A DNA stretch of 64,000 nucleotides from Mesorhizobium sp. YIM 152430 (lineage in GTDB: Bacteria > Pseudomonadota > Alphaproteobacteria > Rhizobiales > Rhizobiaceae). Location: NCBI RefSeq assembly GCF_029210365.1, contig NZ_JARGES010000027.1:310001-374000 (forward strand). The letters run 5' to 3'. The translations under genes were made by a program, and so were the position numbers. Below, piece by piece: positions 47,697-57,403 of the stretch (its first letter is position 1; every line of letters starts with the position of its first letter). The notes below the pieces were generated by a model that was not told the DNA's origin, did no database searches, and saw only the letters and a list, made by a program, of their open reading frames with translations.

Positions 47697-48557
47697 CTAC
47701 GCCTTTTGGCCCAGATGGCGGTGCGCGGCATAAAGCGCGATCGCCGCCGCATTCGACACGTTGAGCGAGCGTATCGCGCCGGGCATGTCGAGCCGGGCGA
47801 GGGCGGAAACGGTTTCGCGCGTCTTCTGGCGCAGCCCCTTGCCCTCCGCGCCCAGTACGAGTGCGATACGCTCGCCGGCGAAGCTGTCTTCAAGCACGGC
47901 CGGCCCGTCGGAATCGAGCCCGACCGTCTGGAAGCCGAGTTGGGAGAGTTCGCCGAGCGCGTCGGCGAGGTTGCGCACCTCGATATGGTCGACATGCTCC
48001 AGCGCGCCGGAGGCCGATTTCGCCAGCACGCCCGATTCCTGGGGGCTGTGCCGGCCCGTCGTGATCAGCGCGCCGGCCGAGAATGCGACGGCCGAACGCA
48101 TGATGGCGCCGACATTGTGCGGATCGGTCACCTGGTCGAGCACGAGAAGAAGGCGCGTGTCCTTCAAGTCCGCCAGTCGCTTGGGTTTGAGCGGCAGCGT
48201 CTCGACAAGCGCGCCCTGATGAACGGCGTCGGAGCCGACGAGCTTGTCGATATCGCGCGGCTCCACGATCTCGGCCGGGTAGGGCAGATCGAGCGGCTCG
48301 CTCAGTTCGAGACGCGCCAGCGCATTGCGCGTCACGAGCAGGCGGTTGATCTTGCGGCGCGGATTGTCCAGCGCCGCGCGAACGGTGTGGATGCCGTAAA
48401 GCCTGATCGAGCCGTCTTCGGGCTGCGGACCCGCTTCTATGGGCGCCCTCGGCCTGAAGACCGGACCGCCGGCCTTCTCGTCGCGAAACTTGCGGCGCAG
48501 CTTTGCGTAATGGGTGTCTCGGGCCGTGCCGGCCGGGGGCGTTTTCTTCTCGCTCAT
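47697..48557 (-). CDS. rlmB: 23S rRNA (guanosine-2251-2'-O)-methyltransferase RlmB / TrmH family
   Basis: 286 residues. The N-terminal substrate-binding domain is IRLYGIHTVRAALDNPRRKINRLLVTRN. The SPOUT knot has motif 1 TDPHNVGAIMRSAVAF, motif 2 IALVLGAEGKGLRQ and motif 3 IRSLNVSNAAAIALYA. It methylates 23S rRNA at the ribose of G2251 (E. coli numbering) or a related RNA target. A basic N-terminal tail of about 50 residues precedes the fold. It is divergent from the tRNA-Tyr/tRNA-Gly pair, a neighbourhood seen in other rhizobia. Confidence 0.92.
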   Translation of the reverse strand: MSEKKTPPAGTARDTHYAKLRRKFRDEKAGGPVFRPRAPIEAGPQPEDGSIRLYGIHTVRAALDNPRRKINRLLVTRNALARLELSEPLDLPYPAEIVEPRDIDKLVGSDAVHQGALVETLPLKPKRLADLKDTRLLLVLDQVTDPHNVGAIMRSAVAFSAGALITTGRHSPQESGVLAKSASGALEHVDHIEVRNLADALGELSQLGFQTVGLDSDGPAVLEDSFAGERIALVLGAEGKGLRQKTRETVSALARLDMPGAIRSLNVSNAAAIALYAAHRHLGQKA

Positions 48558-48642
48558 GGCCCTCTATAGCGAGCGCGACGACCCTTGGACATGGGGCGAC
48601 GCTGGGTCATGGCGAATTTCCGGACAATCGGCGCGGGCGCGG

Positions 48643-48671
48643 TTGACAGCTTTTCGCCATGCCGCCATAAG
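48643..48671 (+). promoter_or_regulatory. Sigma-70-type promoter of the tRNA operon
   Basis: TTGACA (48643-48648), a 17-base spacer and CATAAG (48666-48671), 84 bases upstream of tRNA-Tyr. The -35 is a perfect consensus and the spacing is ideal. Confidence 0.75.
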
Positions 48672-48754
48672 GCGCATCGCAGATTTCGCTTGAACTTCGG
48701 TTCCGGTGCGGTCTGCAAGCCAAGCCTCGTTGCACGGCTCCGATGCGGTCTTAC

Positions 48755-48839
48755 GGAGGGGTGTCCGAGTGGTTAAAGGAGACGGACTGTAAATCCGTTC
48801 GCTATGCGTACGCTGGTTCGAATCCAGCCCCCTCCACCA
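48755..48839 (+). tRNA. tRNA-Tyr (anticodon GTA)
   Basis: 85 bases including the encoded CCA end. The acceptor stem GGAGGGG pairs with CCCCTCC. The anticodon loop CTGTAAA sits on an ACGGA/TCCGT stem and holds GTA. There is a class II long variable arm, and a T-arm GCTGGTTCGAATCCAGC. Discriminator base A precedes the genome-encoded CCA. It is followed 33 bases later by tRNA-Gly. Confidence 0.97.
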
Positions 48840-48872
48840 CCGGTCCGCATCGTCAGTTGTACCTCGCAAGAG

Positions 48873-48946
48873 GCGGGTATAGCTCAATGGTAGAGCAGCA
48901 GCCTTCCAAGCTGAATACGCGGGTTCGATTCCCGCTACCCGCTCCA
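48873..48946 (+). tRNA. tRNA-Gly (anticodon TCC)
   Basis: 74 bases including CCA. The acceptor stem GCGGGTA pairs with TACCCGC. The D-arm is AGCTCAATGGTAGAGC, the anticodon loop CTTCCAA (TCC) sits on a GCAGC stem, and the T-arm is GCGGGTTCGATTCCCGC. Discriminator T precedes the genome-encoded CCA. Same operon as tRNA-Tyr. Confidence 0.97.
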
Positions 48947-48965
48947 GCCTGTTTCGCGAGGATGG

Positions 48966-49397
48966 CTATTGGCGCCGCGACCCGGTGCGTTGCTCCAGCT
49001 TCTCCATGCGATCGTCCACGGCATCGAGCGCGCGCAAGAGCCGTAGCCGCAGCGTTTGCAATTGCTGGAGCGCGTCCTCGGAAGGCTCGTTGATCAGAAG
49101 CGCGATGGCATTTTCCACGAGCAGGTCCAGCGGACGGCCAGTCAGGCGATTTTCGCGAAACTGCGTGTCCAGCACGCCTTCCTCGAGGCCATCCGGGCAA
49201 GGGTAGACGACCCCGTCGGGATGGCAAAGCGTCGAAATGGTCAGTTCGGAAAAGACGACATTTTGCAGCGTTGCGCGGCACACGCGGTAGCTTTTGCTGT
49301 TTCCGACCTTGTTGTGGAGGGCGAGTTGCGAAAGCGGTTGTCCCGGCACGGGATGAAGGTCGGTGACCCAGACGGTCGGCGCGGACGCTTGCTTCAT
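48966..49397 (-). CDS. Hypothetical protein
   Basis: 143 residues. I do not recognise a family. The N-terminal half, WVTDLHPVPGQPLSQLALHNKVGNSKSYRVCRATLQNVVF, looks like an ordered beta-rich domain with two cysteines further on (STLCHPDG, YPCPDG). The C-terminal 60 residues are strongly helical and charged (LLVENAIALLINEPSEDALQQLQTLRLRLLRALDAVDDRMEKLEQ), a likely coiled coil. No signal peptide or membrane segment. It lies convergent with the tRNA pair, 19 bases away, where related genomes often carry tuf. The opposite strand is also open over part of it, so coding is likely rather than certain. Confidence 0.6.
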   Translation of the reverse strand: MKQASAPTVWVTDLHPVPGQPLSQLALHNKVGNSKSYRVCRATLQNVVFSELTISTLCHPDGVVYPCPDGLEEGVLDTQFRENRLTGRPLDLLVENAIALLINEPSEDALQQLQTLRLRLLRALDAVDDRMEKLEQRTGSRRQ

Positions 49398-49484
49398 CGA
49401 AGATGCCCTGAACGTGAACTAAACTTCAACCAACTATCAAATGACGACTGCGGAACGCAAGTGGCCAGTTGTAAGCCATTCGGG

Positions 49485-49787
49485 TTAGTGCTCGTTCGGA
49501 ACTGGTCGAAGGTGACCTTGCGGGTTCGCGTGCGCCCGCAGCGTCGAGCCAAGCTGCGAACTTACCACGCAGCCATCCTGAATCTTGATCCAGGCCGAAT
49601 TGTTCAACACCATGCCGCAGCGCGCCAGTTGCGGGGCGCACGGAATATCAAGGCAGGCGACCTCTCCCTGACCGAAAACGAGGCCGTTCGCATGGCAGGT
49701 CGGGCCCGTGGCGACGGGAGCCTCCGTTGCCGAGCCGAGCATCATCGCTGCGATGAACAGAATATCGAACATGCCGCAACATAGCAC
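49485..49787 (-). CDS. Small secreted Cys-containing hypothetical protein
   Basis: 100 residues, or 95 from the second Met (MFDILFIAAMMLGS). The N-terminus is a short hydrophobic signal-like segment. The mature part has five cysteines (PTCHANG, VACLDIPC, ARCGMVL, DGCVVSS) suited to disulfides in the periplasm. The tail is polar. No family recognised. Its stop lies 87 bases upstream of the previous hypothetical gene in the same orientation. No convincing ribosome-binding site at either start, which lowers confidence. Confidence 0.5.
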   Translation of the reverse strand: MLCCGMFDILFIAAMMLGSATEAPVATGPTCHANGLVFGQGEVACLDIPCAPQLARCGMVLNNSAWIKIQDGCVVSSQLGSTLRAHANPQGHLRPVPNEH

Positions 49788-49808
49788 AGTCGATGACCGT
49801 GCGTCATC

Positions 49809-50609
49809 TCAGGCAGCTTGCGCGAAATCCATATCGAGATCGATGACGACCGGGACGTGGTCGGACGGTTTTTCCCAGGCTCGGACGTGTTTTTCGATGT
49901 CCGACGATCGAAGCCGTGCGGCCGCTTCCGGCGACAGCATCAGGAAATCGATGCGGATGCCATTGTTCTTCTGCCAGGCACCCGCCTGATAGTCCCAGAA
50001 GGAGTAGGCGTCGCGCGCATCGGACACCGATCTGAACGCATCGATGAAGCCGAGATTTCCAAGCCGTCGAAAGGCCTGACGGGTTTCAGGCTGGAAAAGC
50101 GCGTCGCCGATCCAGTTCTCGGGGTGGCGCGCGTCCTGGGGTTCGGGAATGACATTGTAGTCGCCCGCAAGCACCAGGGGCTCTTCAAGAGAAAGCCGCG
50201 CCTGTGCCCAGCGTTCCAGCCGTTCCATCCAGCCGAGCTTGTAGGGAAATTTGTCGGTATCCACCGGGTTGCCGTTCGGCAGATAGAGCGAGACCACGCG
50301 CAGCACGCCCCGGTCCGTCGAAAACACGCCTTCGATGAAGCGGGCCTGCACATCCTTCTCGTCCCCGGCCAGCCCGCGATTGACCTCGTCGAAGCGCAGC
50401 TTGGACAGGATCGCAACCCCGTTGAAACCCTTCTGTCCGTGCGTCTCGACGTGATAGCCGAGGGCTTCGATTTCCATCCGGGGGAAATTCTCGTCGACCG
50501 ACTTGATCTCTTGCAGGCAGGCGATGTCGGGCTGGCTCTCGGAAAGCCAGTGCAGGAGGTTATCGATGCGCGCCTTGACGCCGTTGATGTTCCAGGTCGC
50601 GATCTTCAT
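49809..50609 (-). CDS. xthA: Exodeoxyribonuclease III XthA
   Basis: 266 residues of the exonuclease III/AP-endonuclease fold. It starts MKIATWNINGVKARIDNLL. It has catalytic Glu in CLQEIK, GDYNV(IP) with active-site Asp/Asn, DAFRS, and the C-terminal IDFLMLSPE and KPSDHVPVVIDL with the catalytic Asp-His pair. It repairs abasic sites and trims 3' ends in DNA base excision repair. The start directly abuts the erpA stop, so the two form an operon transcribed away from dgt. Confidence 0.95.
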   Translation of the reverse strand: MKIATWNINGVKARIDNLLHWLSESQPDIACLQEIKSVDENFPRMEIEALGYHVETHGQKGFNGVAILSKLRFDEVNRGLAGDEKDVQARFIEGVFSTDRGVLRVVSLYLPNGNPVDTDKFPYKLGWMERLERWAQARLSLEEPLVLAGDYNVIPEPQDARHPENWIGDALFQPETRQAFRRLGNLGFIDAFRSVSDARDAYSFWDYQAGAWQKNNGIRIDFLMLSPEAAARLRSSDIEKHVRAWEKPSDHVPVVIDLDMDFAQAA

Positions 50610-50960
50610 TCAGATGGCAAAGCTCGTGCCGCAGCCGCAGGACGCGACCGCGTTCGGATTGCGGATCTGGAAGGACTGGCCCATCAGATCATCCACGAAA
50701 TCGATCACCGATCCGCCCATATAGACCAGCGAGATCTCGTCGATCAGCACCTTGGCGCCATCGCGCTCGATGACGAGATCGTCGTCGTTCTGGCTCTCCA
50801 CCAGATCGAAAGTGTAGGAGAATCCCGAGCACCCGCCGCCCTCGACGGCAACGCGCAGTGCGGTCTTTCCCGGCTCGTCGCGCAGGATGGTGGCCACGCG
50901 GCGGATCGCGGCGTCGCTCACTTCCACGGATTTCATGTCGGTCTTGGCGTCCATGCCCAT
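50610..50960 (-). CDS. erpA: Iron-sulfur cluster insertion protein ErpA
   Basis: 116 residues of the A-type carrier family. The three cluster ligands are visible: Cys44 (EGGGCSGFSYTF), and Cys108 and Cys110 (ASCGCGTSF). It delivers 2Fe-2S or 4Fe-4S clusters to target proteins. The ATG at 50960 follows AAGGTGA; an ATG two codons later would also serve. xthA follows without a gap, and dgt is divergent 83 bases away, matching the conserved rhizobial order xthA-erpA-dgt-argS. Confidence 0.94.
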   Translation of the reverse strand: MGMDAKTDMKSVEVSDAAIRRVATILRDEPGKTALRVAVEGGGCSGFSYTFDLVESQNDDDLVIERDGAKVLIDEISLVYMGGSVIDFVDDLMGQSFQIRNPNAVASCGCGTSFAI

Positions 50961-51043
50961 GGCGTCACCTTGCGTTCGCATTCGCACCATAGGTATGAAG
51001 CCGGCGGGGACAAGTCAACGAAGCGGCAGCAGGTGACGGCAAG

Positions 51044-52228
51044 GTGAACACGACCGAGATCGGTTTCGGCTACCGGCCGCGAGCGGACTATGCGAGCGAC
51101 CCGGCGCAAACCCGCGGCCGCCTCGTGCCGGAGCCGGAAAGCGCAACGCGCACGCCCTTCCAGCGCGACCGCGACCGGATCATCCACTCGACAGCCTTTC
51201 GGCGGCTGAAGCACAAGACGCAGGTCTTCATCGCCCATGAGGGCGACCATTTCCGCACGCGGCTGACCCATTCCATCGAGGTTGCCCAGATCGCGCGGGC
51301 ATTGGCGCGCGCGCTGCGCCTCGACGAAGACTTGGCCGAAGCCGTGGCGCTCGTCCACGATTTCGGCCACACGCCCTTTGGCCATACGGGTGAGGACGCA
51401 CTCGACGAGAAGATGCGGCCCTGGGGCGGCTTCGACCACAATGCGCAGTCGATGCGCATCGTCACTGAACTCGAGCGCCGCTACGCCGATTTCGACGGCC
51501 TCAACCTGTCGTGGGAAACACTGGAAGGCCTCGTCAAGCACAACGGCCCGCTGACCGGCGACATCCCGCCTGCTATAGTCGAATACAACCTGCGCCACGA
51601 CCTCGAACTCGACCGACACGCCGGCCTCGAAGCGCAGGCGGCCGCCATCGCCGACGACATCGCCTACGACACGCACGACATCGACGACGGCCTGCGCGCC
51701 GGGCTGATCTCGCTCGACATGCTGGAGGAGGTGCCGCTCTGCGCCGGAATCCTCGCCGGCGTGCGCAGGCAGTACCCCGCTCTCGACCCTGTCCGCACCG
51801 CCCACGAACTGATGCGGCGCCAGATCACATTGATGGTCGAGGACGTCATCGCAACCGCAAGCGACAGGATCGAACGCCTCGCGCCCCGATCCGCCTCCGA
51901 CGTGCATACCGCGGGCACAACGCTCGTGACCTTCTCCGAACCGATGCGACGCGCCGAAGCGGAATTGAAATCCTTCCTTTACGGCCACTTGTATCGCCAT
52001 CCTCAAGTGATGCGCGTACGCGCCTCCGCGGACCTCATCGTCCGCGAGCTGTTTGATCGCTACATGGCCGACGACACCGCCTTGCCGGACGACTGGCGCG
52101 ACCCGCGCGCGCTGCTCGACGAAGGTGCACGCGCCCGCCTCGTCGGCGATTTCCTCGCCGGCATGACCGACACCTACGCGCTGCGCGAACACCGCCGCCT
52201 GTTTGACCATACCCCCGATTTGGGCTAG
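51044..52228 (+). CDS. dgt: dGTP triphosphohydrolase-like protein (dGTPase family)
   Basis: 394 residues. It has an HD-domain with [29 protein letters not shown] (first His) and [17 protein letters not shown] (HD pair), the metal centre of dNTP triphosphohydrolases. [18 protein letters not shown] is the last metal Asp segment. It cleaves dNTPs to nucleosides and triphosphate. The start is GTG. It is followed after 57 bases by argS, as in other rhizobia. Confidence 0.93.
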   Translation: MNTTEIGFGYRPRADYASDPAQTRGRLVPEPESATRTPFQRDRDRIIHSTAFRRLKHKTQVFIAHEGDHFRTRLTHSIEVAQIARALARALRLDEDLAEAVALVHDFGHTPFGHTGEDALDEKMRPWGGFDHNAQSMRIVTELERRYADFDGLNLSWETLEGLVKHNGPLTGDIPPAIVEYNLRHDLELDRHAGLEAQAAAIADDIAYDTHDIDDGLRAGLISLDMLEEVPLCAGILAGVRRQYPALDPVRTAHELMRRQITLMVEDVIATASDRIERLAPRSASDVHTAGTTLVTFSEPMRRAEAELKSFLYGHLYRHPQVMRVRASADLIVRELFDRYMADDTALPDDWRDPRALLDEGARARLVGDFLAGMTDTYALREHRRLFDHTPDLG

Positions 52229-52285
52229 GGCCGCGCCATCGCGCGGGCCTCGCGCGCGCATTTCATCTGACGAGATTGGCCTTCG

Positions 52286-54040
52286 ATGAACATCTTCGCC
52301 GAATTCAACGCACGGATCGCACGGATCGTGCAGAGCTTCGACCTGCACACGGAGTCGGGCACGGTCGATCTTTCGCGCGTGACGGTGGAGCCACCGCGCG
52401 ATCCGAGCCACGGCGATCTCGCGACCAACGCCGCGATGGTGCTGGCGAAGCCTGCCAGAACCAACCCCCGCGCGCTGGCCGAACGCCTCGCCGAAGCGCT
52501 GAAGGCGGACCCGGATGTCGCCGCGGTCGATGTCGCCGGCCCCGGCTTCGTCAATCTGCGCCTGAACGACGCCTTCTGGCAGGCCCGCCTCGGCGAAATC
52601 CTGGATGGCGGCAAGGATTACGGGCGGTCCAGCCTCGGCGCCGGGCGCAAGGTCAATGTCGAATATGTCTCCGCCAATCCGACCGGCCCCATGCATGTCG
52701 GCCATTGTCGCGGCGCGGTCGTCGGCGATGCGCTCGCCAATCTCCTCGCCTTCGCCGGCCATGACGTGACCAAGGAATATTACATCAACGACGCCGGCGC
52801 GCAGATCGACGTGCTGGCGCAGTCGGTGATGGTGCGCTATCGCGAGGCGCTCGGCGAACGCATCGGCGAAATCCCGGCCGGCCTCTATCCGGGCGATTAC
52901 CTCGTCCCGGTCGGCCAGGCGCTGGCGGCCGAATTCGGTTCGAAGCTCCTCGAAATGCCGTCGGAGGAAGCGCTCGCCATCGTCAAGGACCGCACGATCG
53001 ACGCCATGATGGCGATGATCCGTGAGGATCTCGCCGCGCTCAACGTCCATCACGACGTCTTTTTCTCCGAGCGCAGCCTGCACGGCGCGAATGGCGGCGC
53101 GATCCTGTCGGCGATCAATGATCTGACGCTCAAGGGTCATGTCTACAAGGGCAAGCTGCCGCCGCCGAAGGGCCAGTTGCCCGACGATTGGGAGGACCGC
53201 GAGCAGACGCTGTTCAAGTCGACCGGCGTCGGCGACGACATCGACCGGCCGCTGATGAAGTCGGACGGCCAGTTCACCTATTTCGCCGCCGACGTCGCCT
53301 ACATGAAAGACAAATATCAGCGCGGATTCGAGCAGCTCGTTTTCATCCTCGGCGCCGATCATGGCGGCTACGTCAAGCGGCTGGAGGCGCTCGCCAAGGC
53401 TCTGGCCGGCGACAAGCTTGAGGTCAAGGTCCTGCTGTGCCAGCTCGTCAAGCTCTTCCGGGGTGGCGAGCCGGTGCGCATGTCCAAGCGGGCAGGGGAG
53501 TTCGTCACCCTTCGCGACGTCGTCGACGAGGTCGGCCGCGACGCGATCCGCTTCATGATGCTCTACCGCAAGAATTCCGAGCCGCTCGATTTCGATTTCG
53601 CGAAGGTCACCGAGCAGTCGAAGGACAATCCCGTCTTCTACGTCCAGTATGCTTCCGCGCGCTGCCATTCGGTGTTCCGCCAGGCCAAGGAGCAGCTCGG
53701 CACGGACTGGATCGACGAAGCGGCGATGAAGGAGGCCGCCCATCGCCTCACCGACGAGGGCGAACTGGCGCTGATCCGCAAACTCGTCGAATTTCCACGG
53801 CTGATCGAATCGGCAGCCCTTGCCCAGGAGCCGCACCGACTGGCATTCTATCTCTACGACCTTGCCAGCGCGCTTCACGGCCACTGGAACCGCGGGACGG
53901 ACAACAACGACTTACGCTTTATTAAGGTTAACGACCCAGAATTGACGCGTGCCAGGCTCGGAATGGTGCAGGCGGTGTCCAACGTTCTTTCGTCGGGGCT
54001 CGCGCTGGTCGGGGCGGATGCTCCGTCCGAAATGCGCTGA
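52286..54040 (+). CDS. argS: Arginyl-tRNA synthetase ArgS
   Basis: 584 residues, complete class I enzyme. The N-terminal tRNA-binding domain is followed by the HIGH-type motif [15 protein letters not shown]. The Rossmann fold, the KMSKS counterpart [20 protein letters not shown] and a DALR anticodon-binding domain ([17 protein letters not shown] onward) follow. It charges tRNA-Arg. The SPOR gene starts 105 bases downstream. Confidence 0.97.
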   Translation: MNIFAEFNARIARIVQSFDLHTESGTVDLSRVTVEPPRDPSHGDLATNAAMVLAKPARTNPRALAERLAEALKADPDVAAVDVAGPGFVNLRLNDAFWQARLGEILDGGKDYGRSSLGAGRKVNVEYVSANPTGPMHVGHCRGAVVGDALANLLAFAGHDVTKEYYINDAGAQIDVLAQSVMVRYREALGERIGEIPAGLYPGDYLVPVGQALAAEFGSKLLEMPSEEALAIVKDRTIDAMMAMIREDLAALNVHHDVFFSERSLHGANGGAILSAINDLTLKGHVYKGKLPPPKGQLPDDWEDREQTLFKSTGVGDDIDRPLMKSDGQFTYFAADVAYMKDKYQRGFEQLVFILGADHGGYVKRLEALAKALAGDKLEVKVLLCQLVKLFRGGEPVRMSKRAGEFVTLRDVVDEVGRDAIRFMMLYRKNSEPLDFDFAKVTEQSKDNPVFYVQYASARCHSVFRQAKEQLGTDWIDEAAMKEAAHRLTDEGELALIRKLVEFPRLIESAALAQEPHRLAFYLYDLASALHGHWNRGTDNNDLRFIKVNDPELTRARLGMVQAVSNVLSSGLALVGADAPSEMR

Positions 54041-54145
54041 TTGCCTTAGAGGAAAGTGTCACCTTTTGCCCACATTGCCTTGGTAGCGGCCAAGACCCCT
54101 TGAGACGTCGCCGGCGTCCGACCGAGTGCGAGTGCGGGAAAAAGC

Positions 54146-57100
54146 ATGGCAGACAATCCTTTCAAGCGCCCCGACGAGTCCGGCTTCCTGGACAATGATC
54201 CCTTTGCCGAATTGATGCGCATGGCCGATGCGCCGCGCCCGGCGACGCAGGAAGCTTCCTTTTCGGCCAATGAAAGCTTCGACATCGACCTGGAGCGCGA
54301 ACTGCTCGGCGATTTCGACGAGCCGGACCAGGCTTCGTCGGCTGGAACCGTTGCGGATCATTGGTCGCGCGAGCCTGAAGCCGAAGCGACGGGCACCGAA
54401 GCCGAACCGCATCTCGAAGGCGATGAGCCTGTCGATGAAGCGATGCTCGACGATCTCGACATGGCGTTCGAAATCGACATGACCGATGAAGGGCCGCATT
54501 TGCCACTGTCCACGGCGGACGGCATCGACGAGCCCTCAGATATCGTCGATGAGGAAGACGATACGGTGCTTCCCGAGGATTTCGACGCGCGCTCCCATGC
54601 GCTTTTCGCGGCTGTTCCCGAACTGGCGGACGAGCCGGACGCCCGGAGCCCGGCCGCCATCGACGAGCCTGCCGGCGACGAATTCGACCAGGTCTTCGCC
54701 GATTTCGACATTGCCGGCGATCTGGAGCCTGAAATCGCCGCTGAGCCGCAGCTTGTCGCCGACCCGATTTCGTTTGATGACCTGAACGAGGAACGCGATC
54801 CGGTTCTGGAGTCGGCGCCGCTGAATCTCAGGCCCGCCGAAACCGATGGCGGGACAGTTTCCGACGACGACATCGATTTCGCATTCGACGCGGAACTGGA
54901 AATCGCCGAAGAGGATGAAGATCGGGCAGGCGCGCCGATCGCCGGTGACGCCGTTGAATGGCGCACCGAAGAAGGCGCGCTCGATCCGGCGTCACTTGCC
55001 GAGCGAGGCTGGTCGCAGGGCGACGCCGAACCGTCCGGCAATGTCGAAGCGGCAGACGCGGCTCCGTCATTCGGCCATGACGACGTTCTGCAAGCCGGTC
55101 CCGCCGCAGACCATGAACGGCAGTCCGAATATGCATTGGCACCGGAAACTGCACACGATGCGCGGCCGGATCTCGCATGGAAGCCTCTCGACCTTCAGCC
55201 GGAAGGCCCGGTCGAGCCGGTATCGTCTCATGTCGAACCTGAACGTTCGTCGCCATTCGAGCCGCAATTGCGACGCGATATCGCCGATGACGACGACATT
55301 TTGAACGACATCGAAAACTGGCTGGGGACAGATGCCAAGCCGGAAACGCCGCGGGCGGTCGAGCCTGCTCCGGCTTCCGTGCCGCCGGTAGAGCAGCCGG
55401 TTGCGGGCGCCGCACGGGCGCCTGTCGCGCCCGATCCGCAGCCGCTGAGCCTTGAAGACGAGTTGAGCGCGCTTCTGGGAGATGAAGCAGCGCCGGTTCA
55501 TGCCGTCGCCGACGAGCCCGCAAAATGGGAACAGCCCTCCGCTTTCGACGCAGCGGAAATCGACCTGGCGCTCGATCTCGAATTTGACGAACCGGAATTG
55601 CAGGACGTGGAGCCTGACACTTTCGATCTGAGCGATTTGGACGCTGACGACTGGCAGGATGAAGCCGATTCCGCTTCCTTCGAACCCGATGAGACGGCGG
55701 ACGCCTTCGAGGAAGTGCCCGTCACAACTCATGCGGGGAGGCCGACCGAAGAGCCGGTCGTCGCCAGGAAAACCGGTCCACTGGCGATGCTGGCCGCTCT
55801 CGCGCCGGCGGCAATGGCGCGGTTCGGTGGCGGCGAGCGGTCGAGCATCCCGCGCCAGGCGGACGCTCCGCAGCCGGCGACGCCGCTCTTCGGCATGGCA
55901 CGCGCCAACCGTCCCGTCGCGCCGGAGATCGAAACCGTCGATGTCGAGGAGCAGCCGGTCGCGCTCGTCGACGATCTTGAAATTCCCGAACTGTCCGAAC
56001 CTGAGGAAGTCGCGCCGCTCTTTTCGCCCGACGATCTCGAAGCGGAGCTCGATGTGGCCTTCGGCAGCCTTGCGACGGAAGACGACACAGCTACCCAGCC
56101 TGCTGCCTCGGTCTCCTCCGCGACGCCGGAGCAGATGCCGCTCCAGGGTTATTTTGTCGACGGGGAATATGCTTACGCGCCAGAGCAGAATGCGGTCCCC
56201 GGCACAGGCGAGTTCGGCGATGTCGATTTCGACGACGACCCGGATGCCGAATTCGAGGTTCAGCAGCCTGCGCCGAAGGACGGGCTGCGCCGTAAATACT
56301 TCATCCTCGGTGGCGTAGTCGCCGTCGCGATCGTCGGCGGCCTCGGATACTTCATGGCCGGTGGGCCGGCGGGCAGTGGTCTGCCTGTCGTTGTCCGGGC
56401 CGATTCCGAGCCGGTTCGCGTACGGCCCGAAAATCGCGGTGGCGCCACTGTTCCCAACCAGAACAGCCAGGCATACCAGCGTGCGACCGGCGCAACGGGT
56501 GTGCCTGGCGGCGGCCAGGAACAACTCATCACCTCGGCCGAGGAGCCGATGGATGTCCGCGCGGCCGTCACACCGTCCGAACCGATGAACGATTTTCCGC
56601 TTGTCGGCATGGAAGAAATTCCGATGCTCGACGAGGCCGAGGCGACGAACATGCTCGCTTCGGTCAAGAGCAACGAGCGTCTCGGCAGCGTCGAGGACAT
56701 TATCGAGGAGGATGGCATCGCGGTCGCGCCGCGCCGCGTCCGCACCATGGTCGTGCGCCCGGACGGCACGCTTGTTCCCCGCGATGAGGTGCCTGCCGCC
56801 GCCACCCGTGAAGAACTCGAGGCGACGGCGATTGCCGCAACCGCCGGGCAGGGAACGGCCGTTCCGTTGGTCCAGGATGCGCAGCCGATCGGCACGGTCA
56901 TGCCGCGGGGCGAAGTCCTCGCCGACGACCCCGTCATGCCGGATACGGTCGGCGTCGTCCCTTCGCGACCGCAGGCATCGGCAGCGCCAGCCGCCCAGCC
57001 GGCGCCCGTTCAGGTCGCCGCTGCCGCGCCTGCAACTCAGACGCCCGTGGCGCAGAGCGCGTCCGCAGCGCCGGCCGTCGGCGAATGGTCGATGCAGATC

Positions 57101-57322
57101 GCCTCCCAGCCGACCGCCGAAGGCGCGCAGAGCGCCTATCAGGATCTCGCTCGCCGCTATGGCTCGGTGCTCGAAGGCAAGGGCGTCAACATCGTGCGCG
57201 CCGACATCGACGGCATGGGCACGTTCTATCGGGTCCGAATTCCCGCCGCGACGCGCGACGAGGCCATCCGCCTTTGCGAAAGCTTCAAGAGCGCCGGCGG
57301 CAACTGCTTCGTCTCGCGGTAG
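54146..57322 (+). CDS. Very large SPOR-domain cell-division protein
   Basis: 1058 residues. Residues 1-715 form a highly acidic, low-complexity cytoplasmic region (many Asp/Glu/Pro/Ala), with short hydrophobic motifs such as DDDILNDIENWLG that may be protein-binding. One transmembrane helix lies at about 717-738 (YFILGGVVAVAIVGGLGYFMAGG). A periplasmic Pro/Ala linker follows, then a SPOR domain at about 979-1058 (GEWSMQIASQPTAEGAQSAY ... YRVRIPAATRDEAIRLCESF). The N-in, one-TM, periplasmic SPOR topology is FtsN-like, but FtsN is only 300-400 residues; SPOR binds denuded septal glycan. It sits between argS and nagZ in the conserved cluster. Confidence 0.88.
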   Translation: MADNPFKRPDESGFLDNDPFAELMRMADAPRPATQEASFSANESFDIDLERELLGDFDEPDQASSAGTVADHWSREPEAEATGTEAEPHLEGDEPVDEAMLDDLDMAFEIDMTDEGPHLPLSTADGIDEPSDIVDEEDDTVLPEDFDARSHALFAAVPELADEPDARSPAAIDEPAGDEFDQVFADFDIAGDLEPEIAAEPQLVADPISFDDLNEERDPVLESAPLNLRPAETDGGTVSDDDIDFAFDAELEIAEEDEDRAGAPIAGDAVEWRTEEGALDPASLAERGWSQGDAEPSGNVEAADAAPSFGHDDVLQAGPAADHERQSEYALAPETAHDARPDLAWKPLDLQPEGPVEPVSSHVEPERSSPFEPQLRRDIADDDDILNDIENWLGTDAKPETPRAVEPAPASVPPVEQPVAGAARAPVAPDPQPLSLEDELSALLGDEAAPVHAVADEPAKWEQPSAFDAAEIDLALDLEFDEPELQDVEPDTFDLSDLDADDWQDEADSASFEPDETADAFEEVPVTTHAGRPTEEPVVARKTGPLAMLAALAPAAMARFGGGERSSIPRQADAPQPATPLFGMARANRPVAPEIETVDVEEQPVALVDDLEIPELSEPEEVAPLFSPDDLEAELDVAFGSLATEDDTATQPAASVSSATPEQMPLQGYFVDGEYAYAPEQNAVPGTGEFGDVDFDDDPDAEFEVQQPAPKDGLRRKYFILGGVVAVAIVGGLGYFMAGGPAGSGLPVVVRADSEPVRVRPENRGGATVPNQNSQAYQRATGATGVPGGGQEQLITSAEEPMDVRAAVTPSEPMNDFPLVGMEEIPMLDEAEATNMLASVKSNERLGSVEDIIEEDGIAVAPRRVRTMVVRPDGTLVPRDEVPAAATREELEATAIAATAGQGTAVPLVQDAQPIGTVMPRGEVLADDPVMPDTVGVVPSRPQASAAPAAQPAPVQVAAAAPATQTPVAQSASAAPAVGEWSMQIASQPTAEGAQSAYQDLARRYGSVLEGKGVNIVRADIDGMGTFYRVRIPAATRDEAIRLCESFKSAGGNCFVSR

Positions 57323-57328
57323 ACACCC

Positions 57329-57355
57329 AAGGCCGGGCCGATCGCCCGGCCTTTT
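57329..57355 (+). terminator. Rho-independent terminator after the SPOR gene
   Basis: AAGGCCGGGC pairs with GCCCGGCCTT (10 bp, 5-base loop) and runs into TTTTGCTT, six bases after the stop codon. Confidence 0.88.
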
Positions 57356-57403
57356 GCTTCAAGGGCCGATTGACGGCCGAAAACGCCATGCCATGGTTGG
57401 GAC

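Noticed and set aside
50933-53884. Minus-strand open frame of about 980 codons opposite dgt and argS
   Set aside because: Shadow of two enzymes with complete motifs; overlaps erpA as well.
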